From Saxidomus purpurata (Eukaryota > Mollusca > Bivalvia > Venerida > Veneridae): a stretch of DNA of 64,000 bases. The position numbers and the translations under genes were made by a program. The DNA is taken from the NCBI GenBank assembly GCA_022818135.1, contig JAFMSR010000019.1, forward strand, positions 4,555,293 through 4,619,292. Reading direction: 5' to 3'. Position 1 is the first letter of the stretch, and each line of letters opens with the position of its first letter. The notes beneath the pieces are model-generated. The model was not told where the DNA came from, ran no database searches, and saw only the letters and a program-made list of their open reading frames with translations. Below are positions 48,008 through 59,430 of the stretch, one piece after another.

Positions 48008-50131
48008 ATGTTTCATGCTCCAGACAACTATCTTAATGCTTCATTACGACTGTCGGAGGTGTTCAATGAAAGCGGCGTTAATGAGAGAATGTTGATAAAG
48101 AGGAGAAGAGCGTCTTTACTGCGCGAGACTATATACACAATCAGACGAAGATTAGTAGGTCATCAATATTCTGTATATCAGTTAGGCAGTCAGTCTGAAG
48201 GTACCACTACAAGAGGACTTGACTCTGACCAGGATATACTTGTCTGCAGCAATGAAATCAGTGTGATACAGGACTGGGCTGAGTGGTCGCCTGGTAAACA
48301 GAACCTTCTCATGATACAGGATGAAACAACTCCACCAGGATACTGCTTCTTGCAGATCACTGGATCGAATGTTCCACTTCCTGGGACTGAGGAATATGGG
48401 AATCACTTTGTAAAAGACATCCATGGAGGAGTTTTATTGAAAAACACACTGATTGATGATGTTCTTTATGGTTGCCAGCGACAAGGTCCATCAATAGCAA
48501 CACAAGGACTACCAGGTTTAGTTGATCAAGATAAAATTCTTTCATTTCCTTTTAAATCCTTACCACAATGTGTCAGACATTGGTTAGACCAGGAACAGTC
48601 AAGGTGGCCTACTGCAGCAATGAAAAGATATTCACTAAAAGCTGAGTGTTTTGTTGTTCCCACTGGTAATACTGTTAGTGAAAATAAAGACTTCGAGTGG
48701 AGAATTTCTACCTCCTTGGCGGAGAGATGTTTCATGTTTAATCTAAATATTACTCAGATAAGGTGTTACATCCTGCTAAAGATGATTCTTAAAACATTTA
48801 TTAATCTTCATGAACGAAAATACATGACAAGTTATATGTGTAAAACAGTTTTATTACACTGTATAAGGAGTAAACCTCTACATGTTTGGAAGGAAAGTAA
48901 TATTCTTCATTGTTTAGAATACTGTTTGTCTACACTTAACGAATGTATATTGTGTGGCAACTGTTCTCATTTCATTATACCTGGTAACAATTTGATGGCT
49001 GGTAAAGTAACTGCTGAAAACAAACACCATTTACTTGAAAAGATATCAAACTTAAAACGGCATATTATTGCTTCTCTCCTCGAGATTCAATTTAATAACC
49101 TTGGACGAAGACTACTGTTGAAGTTGAACAGTATACCTAATGTAGATTACGATGCCACATTCTATATTGAAAATACTGTAGGATTTCTTGAAGATGCAGG
49201 ATTTCTTGCATTCAATACTGCAACTATTATTGACCATAGCCATAAAAAATGTCTCCATTTTCTGAATAATAATGGTTTTGAGGAACAGATGCATTTTCTA
49301 TCGCAGACTGTTGTTCGGTTAGTAAGGTACCATAATGAAGGAAATATGTGTGTACAGGCTGCATGCAGATATCTGACACCGTCCTTCTGTACTACACTAG
49401 GATCTCTGATGGCATCCTTTAACATTCAGCACAACAATCCTGTTTCTCCTCAAGCACTTGAATGGCTGTTCGCAGGAATTAACTCAGATGTCTCATCGAG
49501 CAGGCTGAAAATGGCTTCTGTACTTTATTGTGTTGGTGACATGGAAAGAGCAGCGTTAATTCTGAGAGATACTGAAAAATGGTACAATGTACATGTTGCA
49601 GAGCCTATATGTGGATGTAATCAAGTTCAAATTGCCACAGACAAAACATATTTCCTCATAATAGCATCCAATTACAACGAAGAAGCTTTAAAGTATATTA
49701 CAGTCTTCTGTGTAAAATGTCTGTCCACAGAAATAAACTGTATTCCAAAGGAGCTTCAGTATGAAATGTTCCGATCTACTGAAGAGGAACGACAACATAG
49801 AGGGGAATATGATGACTGGATGGATTTGGCTGTTGTAGATTCCATTCCATATCTTTATTTTCTTCAGTACAAGACCTATGGTTACCTACAGAGAACACAT
49901 GACCAACAGCAAGCATTACGTAAACTCCTCATGGTTACTCTAAGAGAAGAAAACCTTGGACACAGGGAAACAGCCTGGAATCTGTTAGGACAGTGTATGG
50001 AGCAAGAAGACAGACATCATGATGCATTGCAGTGTTACAGAAATTCACTACATGTCAGGCAAACAAATAATGTTGCAAGATTTCATGTATGTAGGCTTCT
50101 GGCCAGGCTAGTAGCTCTTGCAAACAGATAA
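48008..50131 (+). CDS. cGAS-like receptor (Mab-21 family nucleotidyltransferase), intact
   Basis: A single 707-residue coding exon whose ATG lies one base after a splice acceptor. The N-terminal half shows the nucleotidyltransferase core of cGAS-like enzymes: the GS motif at residues 60-61 (YQLGSQSEGTTTRG), the metal-binding pair D74-x-D76 followed by hydrophobics (DQDILV), and a third Asp at about 175 (VDQDKILSFPF..SLP). This spacing agrees with cGAS. Residues 205-265 carry the Mab-21 hallmark WRISTSLAERCFMF and a following helix. The C-terminal 60 residues have a TPR-like pattern (AWNLLGQCMEQE then ALQCYRNSL) absent from vertebrate cGAS. No signal peptide or membrane segment. Known family role: sensing nucleic acid and making a cyclic dinucleotide that acts through STING; that this protein is active, and its ligand, are inference. 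The zinc-thumb of cGAS was not identified. Confidence 0.85.
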   Translation: MFHAPDNYLNASLRLSEVFNESGVNERMLIKRRRASLLRETIYTIRRRLVGHQYSVYQLGSQSEGTTTRGLDSDQDILVCSNEISVIQDWAEWSPGKQNLLMIQDETTPPGYCFLQITGSNVPLPGTEEYGNHFVKDIHGGVLLKNTLIDDVLYGCQRQGPSIATQGLPGLVDQDKILSFPFKSLPQCVRHWLDQEQSRWPTAAMKRYSLKAECFVVPTGNTVSENKDFEWRISTSLAERCFMFNLNITQIRCYILLKMILKTFINLHERKYMTSYMCKTVLLHCIRSKPLHVWKESNILHCLEYCLSTLNECILCGNCSHFIIPGNNLMAGKVTAENKHHLLEKISNLKRHIIASLLEIQFNNLGRRLLLKLNSIPNVDYDATFYIENTVGFLEDAGFLAFNTATIIDHSHKKCLHFLNNNGFEEQMHFLSQTVVRLVRYHNEGNMCVQAACRYLTPSFCTTLGSLMASFNIQHNNPVSPQALEWLFAGINSDVSSSRLKMASVLYCVGDMERAALILRDTEKWYNVHVAEPICGCNQVQIATDKTYFLIIASNYNEEALKYITVFCVKCLSTEINCIPKELQYEMFRSTEEERQHRGEYDDWMDLAVVDSIPYLYFLQYKTYGYLQRTHDQQQALRKLLMVTLREENLGHRETAWNLLGQCMEQEDRHHDALQCYRNSLHVRQTNNVARFHVCRLLARLVALANR

Positions 50132-50181
50132 AAATGAATACTTAGGAGCTAACCTAATGATGTTTCAAGAAGTGGCTGCTT

Positions 50182-50187
50182 AATAAA
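50182..50187 (+). terminator. Polyadenylation signal of the intact cGLR
   Basis: AATAAA 51 bases after the stop. Both pseudogene copies have a changed sequence at this place ('aacaaa' at about 10125, 'cacaaa' at about 32850). The signal is the right distance for use but no cleavage site is known. Confidence 0.5.
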
Positions 50188-52290
50188 GATTATCATGTAT
50201 ACATTATGCAAATGATATCTAAAAATAAGGAGATATGACCGTGTTGCACTGAGAGGGACTTACTTCTACAGTAAAACTAGAGTTTAACATGCAACAGCCT
50301 GTATAAAGTGTGATCTTAAAAGCCTGCATGTTAAGTAAGTTTCAAACTATTAAGAAATATCGAGCAGGCGTTTTCGCATGACTTAGCCAGGGTTCGAGAA
50401 AGCGCAAATGATCTGAGACTATAATTATGCTTGTGTTCTATAGACATATTTTATCCATTTGTTATGAGAGATCATGCAGCCAGTTGCATTAAACTTCTAA
50501 TCAAACTTTTAAAACAGATTATACATTTACAGTATACATTTTACAGAACTTTCATTGGCTGATTATTGTTTTTGTCTACAAATGATGGAAGGGAATTACG
50601 CTAGGGCCCTACATATTGCATAGTTGGGTGAACGAATTTTCTTTACAGTTTCAATATAGTAGTCGAATAGATGTAGTAATTAAAATTGGTTTTCATTGAT
50701 TTTTCACGTTGACACCATGCATTCTATTATGTGAGTGTTTTAAGATAGCAAAACATCTCCCGAATCTCTTTTTCTGAGCTTTGATGAATCGGGTCGTAAA
50801 GTCCGTAAACAAAGCTATAGAAAACCCGTAATCTACGAGTTTGTGGAAAAGTTATTAAATACTCATTACATGTGTCGAAAGTTTTGTAATGAGGAATGGA
50901 GACATATGTATTTTGCATTGTATTCATATTTTTAATGACTTAATACAATTTAATGATTCATAAAAGTCATTTTTCATACATAGTTAAGATTTACAATAAT
51001 AATGATGGCTGCTCCCTATTTGATTATGCAACCCCGTGATCCAAACTTGAAACATATTCAATACTGGCGCCGCGATTCCTCCTGGCTTAAATAATGAAAC
51101 CTTTTTTTATTTACATTACTGATTGGCCAGTATTCTCAATGACTTTTCTAGCTCAAGGCTGATTAAGTGTGCCATTCCATCACTTTGAAGTAAACTCTTT
51201 TATTTTGTTTGATTTATTGTTAAATTTATATTGTTAAATGTGTTAATAACTTCCTTAAGTGACACATGTAATCTCTCAGACAAATTGGTATATAAACCTC
51301 AGCATTTTATAGATAAGATAATTCAGAAATGTTCTTAGTAAATAATTAAACTGTTATTTAACGGAAATAAAATATAATGACAAAAATAATGTCTAATTAA
51401 AACACTCGATACATGTAAAAGACATTAAATTAATGATACGATAATCAAATTCTTCAATTGCTTTCAATAATCCAGTTACCGATCACAGCATGATGCGGCC
51501 CTCTCTCCCTTTGAAATTTATGTGGGTTGCTTCTGTAGGGTTCCCCATCCGTGGTCGGGTGGTTAGAGTTGCTGAAATCTCTTCATTGGAGAAGTTTTCA
51601 GTTGCTTACGGAAGGCTGTTGTCTATTACTGCTTCTTCCCAAAAACGATGGCCAAGTAACCCCCCCTTCATGTAAACATGACCAATTAACAGTTGGAACA
51701 AGCATTAAACTCATACAATAACAACAGCTTCTTAAGTGTCACATATTAACATTATCATGTACGTGTTTCATGGTATTATACTTGCGATGTTTTCAATACG
51801 ACCGCCACAACAGCCAAAACAGAACTAAATTAGCAATACAATTAGATATAAGGCGTACTTCATAGATTATTATATTGGTTTTTGTATTGTTTTGAGAAAT
51901 TCCCAAATTCATTTCCGAATATCGTATTACATTTACAAATGATGTTAAAGTAAGACAGGCCAATTGCTTAAATTTCTCCGACATGTGCCAAATCAAGTCA
52001 AAGGTTCCATGTCAAAACAACCACCGAAGTATACAGGCGTTACTTTGCACACTATGAATATTATTATATTTACTATCTCAAATAGATGGTGTGAGCTTTA
52101 TTATTGGTACCGGATAAATCCATATGACCAACGCCCCAAGAATAGTTTAGTTATTTTAGGTTTCGCGGGATAGTGCATGATACAGAACGTGTGCACTGCA
52201 CTTTTTGAATGTCCTTTGTCTCTGTTTACATTTTCAATAAATTTCCTTAAATGATTTAATAGTTATGTTCCGGACAAAGGGACTTAATAT
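50188..52290. other. 3' flank of the intact cGLR and intergenic DNA
   Basis: The first 150 bases and the stretch 51430-51570 match the flanks of copies 1 and 2 (for example 'agcatgatgcggcc' and 'catccgtggtcgggtggtta'); between them lies unmatched AT-rich DNA. 51780-51900 resembles 34150-34380 behind copy 2. A SINE tail is at about 52105-52195. No other gene seen. Confidence 0.55.
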
Positions 52291-53806
52291 TTTCAGTTGT
52301 TTAGTTTTATTACTATAAATTACTTTCATGTATGAACAATTTGGTTTTAAGGAAGATATATAGTAACACCATCCAAAGAAGCTCAAAACAGGAGCACAAT
52401 GTTAAGGTCGATGTCATATTTATAGACATATTCAGGGGGTCAAACTAACCAAAAAGTGTATGTTTAGTGTGTTTGTTCGTTAACTAGTTAAGATTTTGTA
52501 TGATTGGTCATACATTTAATAACTCAATACCGGTTGTAAAACTGACATTCCCTATTTTGCTTGTGAGGAAATGTAATTCCTAAATGAGAATGTTCCTTGT
52601 AGCCAGAATAGGATATCAACATTACCATTACTGTAGTTTCTGATACAGCTAAGACATTCAATCACTTTCACAATTTCTTTAATTTAAAGAGAAAATACCA
52701 CTTATAACTGAGAAAAACAAAATTCGTAAGGACATTAAAAAATATCAGGAAGATATTTAAACAATTAAGTATTGTCATGTGCTGTGTTTCATGGTGTGAA
52801 GGGAATACTTTCCTTATTTGTTTGAGGTTTTGGTTGCATTTTCAAAGTTTGGCTATCATATTTTCCTTATAAGAGGGCCATTATGCCCCTATATTGCTCA
52901 CCTGACTACCTTGGCTATAATACAAGGGGTCATGAATCTAACATAATTCGTAGAGGTCCATACACAATTCTTAGTAACATTCTAAATATATAGTGTCTGC
53001 GTGTCGGCCTTGTGGTCTTTTTAAGTTTTCCCTATATAAACCTATGTGAAATCAAGTGACCCCCCTGAAGGAATGGTTAATTTTGACCAGGGAGTCATGA
53101 TTTGAACAGTCTTAGTAGAGGTCCACTAGGCATTTCTACATGCCAAATATCTTATCTCTAGGCCGTGTGGTTTCAGACAAGAACATTTCTTAAAGTTTTC
53201 CTATATAAGCCTATGCATAACCAAGTGACCCCCGGCGGGGTCAATTTTAACCCGGGGGTCATAATTTGAATAATCTTGGTAGAGGTCTACTAGACCTTCC
53301 ACATGCTAAATATCTAAGCTCTAAGCCTTGTGGTTTCAGAGAAGTTTTTCCTATTCGTTGCCATAGCAGAGTTCTGCATGGAATAGAATTCTTTGAACAA
53401 GTTTCATAGAGCTTCATGCAGGAGGATATGCCGTTTGAAGGAAATGGTGCACGGACGGACGGTTGACGGACCTCGGACGGTGAGTGATCATAATAGCTCA
53501 CTTTATGCCAGGTGAGCTAAAAAGCTGAGTAAGTGTTTTAATATGTCAAAAAAATTTCTTAATGCTTAGGTTTCCCTTAGGTAATATTTGTCCTTAAAAG
53601 CTGAATAATTGTCCTGCCTGATTAAATTTACTCCATTAGGTTTTAAGATATAAATTTACTTCCCCCTGTGGGTATCAGTTTGTCCTCATATGTTACCTTT
53701 TTCAGATAAAAAGGAAGTATATATCCCTTAAACGTTAATTAATGGTTCTAAATGGTTTTGATTTTCCTTATCCTATTATGTATAATATTGAGATTGTAAG
53801 TTAAGG
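52291..53806 (+). repeat. Segmental duplication, block B1
   Basis: Second copy of 39212-40850, with a dispersed repeat inserted at about 52871 and without the pogo-like element. Confidence 0.85.
52871..53517 (+). repeat. Bivalve-type dispersed repeat, shorter form
   Basis: Opens 'agagggccattatgccccta' and closes 'gccaggtgagcta'. Block A1 has the uninterrupted site 'tttccttaaaagctgagta' at about 39770. Inside, units with 'aagtgacccc' and 'ggtagaggtc' are repeated three times. Shares its start with 45309-47125, so the two are one superfamily with different bodies. Confidence 0.75.
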
Positions 53807-55819
53807 TAGCTGCGGACCTTAGAACCAGAACTGAAAAAGAAGACGGAAAAGTATGAATATTGGTCTAGGTATAGATCCCATTTAACGAAATTGTGGATTG
53901 ATAGAGAGTGTTTAAAAGTCAAATTCTGGTATAAGTTTTTTCTCTCTTTTAAGTAATAAGTACTCCAGATCCGGAGCGTTGGATGCGGACGAGGACCCGA
54001 GATACTTCCAAAACGAAACTGCTATAAAAAAGCTACATTATTACAATGTTTCGGCTAATAATAACATATCCAGGATCTTAAGTGTCGAAGTGCGGTTTTG
54101 GACCCCTAGAACCTTCATTTGTACACTGAAGATGTTAACACGTTTCAATTTGGGATTTGTAATTATATACTGGTAATAACGCTGTAAACATGTAACACAA
54201 AAAGTATTATAACGAATGATTATTTTTTACTTTTTTAAATATGATATATATGTTGCAAGAGTTTTTACACATACATGTATATACGTGACTTCGTCCCACA
54301 AGATTTTCTGCAAAAAATATAGAAAACGTATTTGATTTAATTATTTCAGTGTTAACGCAAATGCGCTTGACATAGCACATTGTAATGGCGACGTATAACA
54401 TCCGAGTCAACGTCGCGTTTTTAGCATTTGGTCGTAATTTTCAAAGGTTTTAAGCAAAAAATCCACCGAGGACACGTGCACATAATATCAAAGAATGAAA
54501 ATCTTTGACCTCGTGGATAACGCGCTAAACGGCAAAATCCGTAAATTTTAACGTAAAAAATTCACTACGTTTTTGGCTTCGGACTATTTATTTCTGCAGA
54601 AATTATGGTTTTGTAATCAATCAAACTTATCAAAATTACTCCTACCGAATAAAGGCCGTTGTCAAAATAATCCACACTTGAAAAAGTGAAATTGCCAAAA
54701 TATCATTAAAATTATGATAGAAAAACGTTCAATATTCGATCAAAAAACGGATGCCAACAGGTGGCGTCCTTTTCACGAACGTTTAAGCTTAAAGGAAAAA
54801 AGAATTTTACTTTTCGAAAAGATAGACTTGCTAATCAAACGTCGTATAAGTCAGATACATGTACTCGTTTTGCTGAAAAAGTGTCATCTTACAACCGTAA
54901 GAAGTATATTTTATACACAAGCGCAACCAAATTGTCCTCGGCTTCGCCTCGGACAATTTGGTTGCGCTTGTGTATAAAGTATACTTCTTACGGTTGTAAC
55001 AAGACACTATTACGGCAAAATTCGTACTGTATCTATTACATAAAGCACCTATGCATGCATAGAAGGTCACCACCATTCAACACGTGTAAATACTAACATA
55101 ACTGGTACTATTTTACATAGACCAATGTGTTCCGAATGAATAACTACAATAAAAGTTTATGTAATGACATTGATGACATAAATGGCATTGAGACAGTCGT
55201 TCGATTACGGATTATAGACCAATGCGACTTTTCAGTGTTTGACCACCAATCGAATCGCTCAGATTTCAAATAAACTCTTTCTTTTTTATTAAAACTACCA
55301 ACTGAAATCACTTAATTTATGAAGAGTTCGCTCTCAATAGAAAGCACTTTAGCTCCGCCAACAATCACGGACCTATATACACATAGGTCCGCGTCACAAA
55401 ATATGTCGGTGGCTATGCAAAAGGTCAAATGAGGTTCAACACTTACGAGAGTGTTGCTAGCGCTCGCTTCAATAGGGTTTCTTTGACTTAATTAACTCTT
55501 ACTTATACTTAATGCGTTAGGTCTAGTGGGTTAGATCTATTAGAAAATTGCACATACAGTATTATGACTTGACATTTATTCCTACCTTAGCTTGATCAAC
55601 GTAAATGAATCTATTTTTGAAAGTTTTCTATTTTGTTGGTAAATTGTTTCAGTAGATAGATTCTTTTCAGTAAATGATTTTGTAAGCTATTTTGTTTCAT
55701 ATTATGATTTCGTTTTGAAGATGTTGCAACTTTCTAAGTAGCTGAATTTGTTGTAAGTTTATCGAGAAATCAGGGCAGTTTGTTGTTGTTCAAAATCTTT
55801 CTCAAATGCCATTGTGTGA
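53807..55819. other. Unique stretch between blocks B1 and B2
   Basis: No gene supported. It contains a strong foldback (54889-54999) and its surroundings. The small open frames here are copies of the two hairpin arms read on opposite strands. Confidence 0.5.
54845..55045. mobile_element. Foldback element with near-perfect 49-bp arms
   Basis: 54889-54937 and 54951-54999 are inverted copies with one mismatch around a 13-base centre 'tcggcttcgcctc'. Pairing continues imperfectly outward for about 45 bases on both sides ('agatacatgtactcg' against 'cgtactgtatct'). It is probably a foldback MITE; transcribed, it would form a long hairpin. Confidence 0.75.
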
Positions 55820-56042
55820 TTACTGTTGGGTAACCTTCAGATAGTATGGTGTACCTGCAAAGGTATGGTGTACTCGTGTGACCAGTTTATGTCCGATACG
55901 TTTTATGTGCCGTGGTATTTAGCATAATTATGTTATATCTTTTAGCTTTCTGCCCTGAAAGATACAATGCCCGGAGTGGTAGAGAATTGTATTGCCTCCA
56001 GACGAAAACTTTCCTGGGGAAGGCCGACCTGTTACTTCGATA

Positions 56043-56377
56043 AACTACTTGATTTTATTGTATTGATTCCCCGAGCATAGCCTACGTTGTGCCCAATTCA
56101 CACAGGAAACACCTTTGGTGCAGTTGACATAAAGGTCTACTTAAATCCAACCCAAGATTACCGGAGCCTATACGGAGATGTTATTATAAATGGCGAGGAT
56201 AGTCTTTTGTAATTGTAACTACTTGATTTTATTGTATTGATTCCCCGAGCATAGCCTACGTTGTGCCCAATTCACACAGGAAACACCTTTGGTGCAGTTG
56301 ACATTAAGGTCTACTTAAATCCAACCCAAGATTACCGGAGCCTATACGGAGATGTTATTATAAATGGCGAGGATAGT
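56043..56377 (+). repeat. 174-bp tandem duplication
   Basis: 'aactacttgattttattg' at 56043 recurs at 56217 and the two copies run parallel to 'ggcgaggatagtc'. Block A2 has one copy only (about 42718-42878). Confidence 0.85.
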
Positions 56378-58020
56378 CGTGTTAACCGTTAGATGAAGTG
56401 TTAACATGTCTTATTCAGCACTATCATATCATTAAGACGTTTTTATAGTCTACTCTATATCAACCATATAATACTGTTCATATTTTGCATTCATATTTGT
56501 ATATATTCATCATTGAAATTAAAGTTTCAAATGTTGTATAGTGTTGAGTGTTTGATTACTGTAGTGCGTTTAGCCTGACCATCCATCGGTTCAATGCTTC
56601 ATTTTACTGAGCCTCTTTGTGCTTCATATCATTGATCGTCTTTGTGCTTCAAACCACTGAGTCTCGCTGTGATGTATATGAATATATAAGGGTTTTGGAA
56701 AACATATATACATTGTAGATGCACGCGACACGAACTGTTTGAAGGACAAACGGACTGACAAAAACAAAACCCCAGATGCCCTACTTCACATACTGATAAT
56801 CATTCTTATAAACTTCATGACTTTTAATACTTTTGGAGATACCTGCGACACAAAAAGTGTGATGGACAGACGGATAACTGTCAAACCGTGTTTACGGGGC
56901 GGGGTGGGTGATGGAGGCTTGTTTAGTTTAGCTAAATGAAATATAACACAACACCATTTTATGCATTACATTTTATTTTACAGCGAAGCATAATAAAGTT
57001 AACTGAACAAATACTTAGAAATAAAAAATAATAATCAATCTTTCACCTATGGCGAAGATAAAAGACCCCTACAAAAGTGTAAAATGGAAATAAATTGGGG
57101 TAAAGTAGCACTACTCTACAGAAACGCCCTGGTTCAAGACATAGCTACAGTTAAACTTAAAAAGTTATCTTAATATGCAGTAGGGTTATTGGTAAAAATG
57201 TGATCCTAGATGCCGGACCTATTGTGGGTCTTTAGTCGTGTACAGTACACGAAGCAGTTTAATTCTAGCTCAACTAAATTACTCAAATCGACTCGCCCGT
57301 CACCAGACATCACAAGAAATAAAAAGTGTGCGGGATAACGGTCTGAGATAAACTTACTGTTTACCCAGCTCTTTAATTTCGGTTCTAACACGAATAACAA
57401 TTTATTTATACATATATTGGAAGTATTCAGTTTAAAAATTGATATCATTTTGCTTACCAATTAACGGACCTTATTGGAAGAATTTATATCAAGGAAGTAT
57501 TCATGTCATGGAAGTATTTATATCACTTTGCTTAGTACCTAAATAACATCATATAAATAGTGTGCATTTTTAGATCGCTTTTTCCACCTAAAATAGTTCA
57601 TGTTAATATTAAACCTCTATTTGAAGCATTGCTATTGCAATCAGGTTGTTTACCTAATGAATATTCATTATATACTTCACATTTATAAGTAGTGGATTGA
57701 ATAATAATTTTGCTTACCTTGCAAATATTATATGCAAATATTAAATGTATACATTATGCCATTATGGGAAGTTTAGGTTTTGTATATTTTTTATTACAAA
57801 ATGTTGTTACACCATTGAATAATGGTTAGATCCCACTTTGCGACCTAACCACCTTATGAATATTTATAAATACTGCTTATTAATAAATACTTATGTCATG
57901 GATTTTGAAATCATTTTTCTAATTATATGTATATCTTATATACATGTACATGTAAATATCAGTCCTTCATTGGAAGCATGACTTTGTTGTATTGCTTTAC
58001 TTACAGTTACAATATAACTA

Positions 58021-58135
58021 TGGCGCGATTTCGAGCACTGAGCCATGAATGTACTTTTAGCTTATTGTATAACAATGGTAAACACGGAGGAAACATAAAG
58101 GTCATAGCTCAAGGGTCAAAGTCAGACTATAGAAG
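58021..58135 (+). CDS. Possible first coding exon in block B2, unassigned
   Basis: After a good acceptor ('cttacttacag' at about 58008) an ATG opens MARFRALSHECTFSLLYNNG and the frame runs to SDYRR with a GTAGGC donor after 58135. In the duplicate at 44507 the same frame ends in TAA after AQGSK. No downstream exon was found in the window. It may equally be part of a repeat; I do not recognise the protein. Confidence 0.25.
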
Positions 58136-58710
58136 GTAGGCATAAATATTTTTCTATAATTACAAGCTTGGGTTTTGTTATATGTTTGTTTACCATTACA
58201 TTATTACAACGCTATTATTAGAATAATGGGCTCAACATCATTATTGGCATACAAATATTACTCCACTATTAAGATAGCATGGGTGTTTGATACACGAGAG
58301 CCAAACCAAGAGAAATGCTTATGTAGATACAAATGTATTGTTTCTCTTATTTCATTATTACATAAATGTAACGCTATTGCTCAATGTTGCGTCACTTACC
58401 TCACTACTGGCACACACATTCTACTAGTACTCTATTATTAGAAAGCATGAGTGTTGGTATCTCTTTGGTTACGTTATGATTTTTATCTAACTATAACGCC
58501 GTTATTTTTAAAAGCATAGGACTGTATCGTTTTGCCTTGCTTACTCGTGTAGTACCAATAAACGATGAATATTACGATGTTTAACTATAGTGAAAATTAA
58601 TGATTAACATTATTGATTTATCAGATTGTTCTAATTCTTAACAGCACGTGTAACAGCTGAAAGATAGTTTATGGTAATGAACAAATATTTACTATATCAA
58701 CTAATTTTGT

Positions 58711-58990
58711 TCAATCAATCTAAAGATGCAAAAATAATCAAACTAAGGACAATATACAACAAGCATTTACACTTTAACAACACCAATATGTATATATACT
58801 TCACCCATATAACTCTATGGGAAACATTATTTGTATAACAAGGGATGAAGGTTTTTTTCAATCAATCTAAAGATGCAAAAATAATCAAACTAAGGACATT
58901 ATACAACAAGCATTTACACTTTAACAACACCAATATATATATACTACATCAATAAAACTCTTACGGAAACATTATTTGTATAACAATGGA
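58711..58990 (+). repeat. 147-bp tandem duplication
   Basis: 'caatcaatctaaagatgcaa' at about 58714 recurs at about 58858, with the following 'aataatcaaactaaggaca' and 'catttacactttaacaac'. Two units. Confidence 0.75.
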
Positions 58991-59144
58991 TAGAAGGTTT
59001 GGGCATTGAGCAATATAAAACGAAGGATTCGTGCAATACTAATGTATCCTGATTTCTTGTGTTATCAAAAGATACATTACTTTTCGCACCAAGACCTTGC
59101 AATGTACTAAGCAATTAAATTTTTGCACCATCTAGACTGAGCAA

Positions 59145-59430
59145 AATGTCATTTGCAGGATTGGAAATGATAGGCATTTTATTCAAGTTTATTTTCACAG
59201 AGTTGGAAATGAGCGTGTGAAATGCACTACCACGTAAGCATTTTACTAAAGTCATTTTCTGCAGGATTGGAAAGGATAGGCATTTTACTAAAGTCATTTT
59301 CTGCAGGGCTGAAAATGATACGAATTTTATTTTAGTCTTTTTTACAGGGTTGGAAATGCGTGCTAAATGCTCTACAATGTAACCATTTCACTAAAGTCAT
59401 TTTCTGCAGGCCTGGAAATGACTAAGTAAA
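59145..59430. repeat. Minisatellite, 'aaagtcattttctgcagg' type
   Basis: About five imperfect units of 45-70 bases built on 'aagtcattttctgcagg' and 'ttggaaatgataggcatttta'. It produces a spurious minus-strand frame with repeated MTLVKCL. Confidence 0.75.

Larger units (their letters stand above)
55820..58735 (+). repeat. Segmental duplication, block B2
   Basis: Second copy of 42428-45308, nearly base for base over long stretches. It has a private 174-bp tandem duplication at 56043-56377. The paired minus frames at 43698 and 57206 are identical repeats of each other with no recognised domain. Confidence 0.85.
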
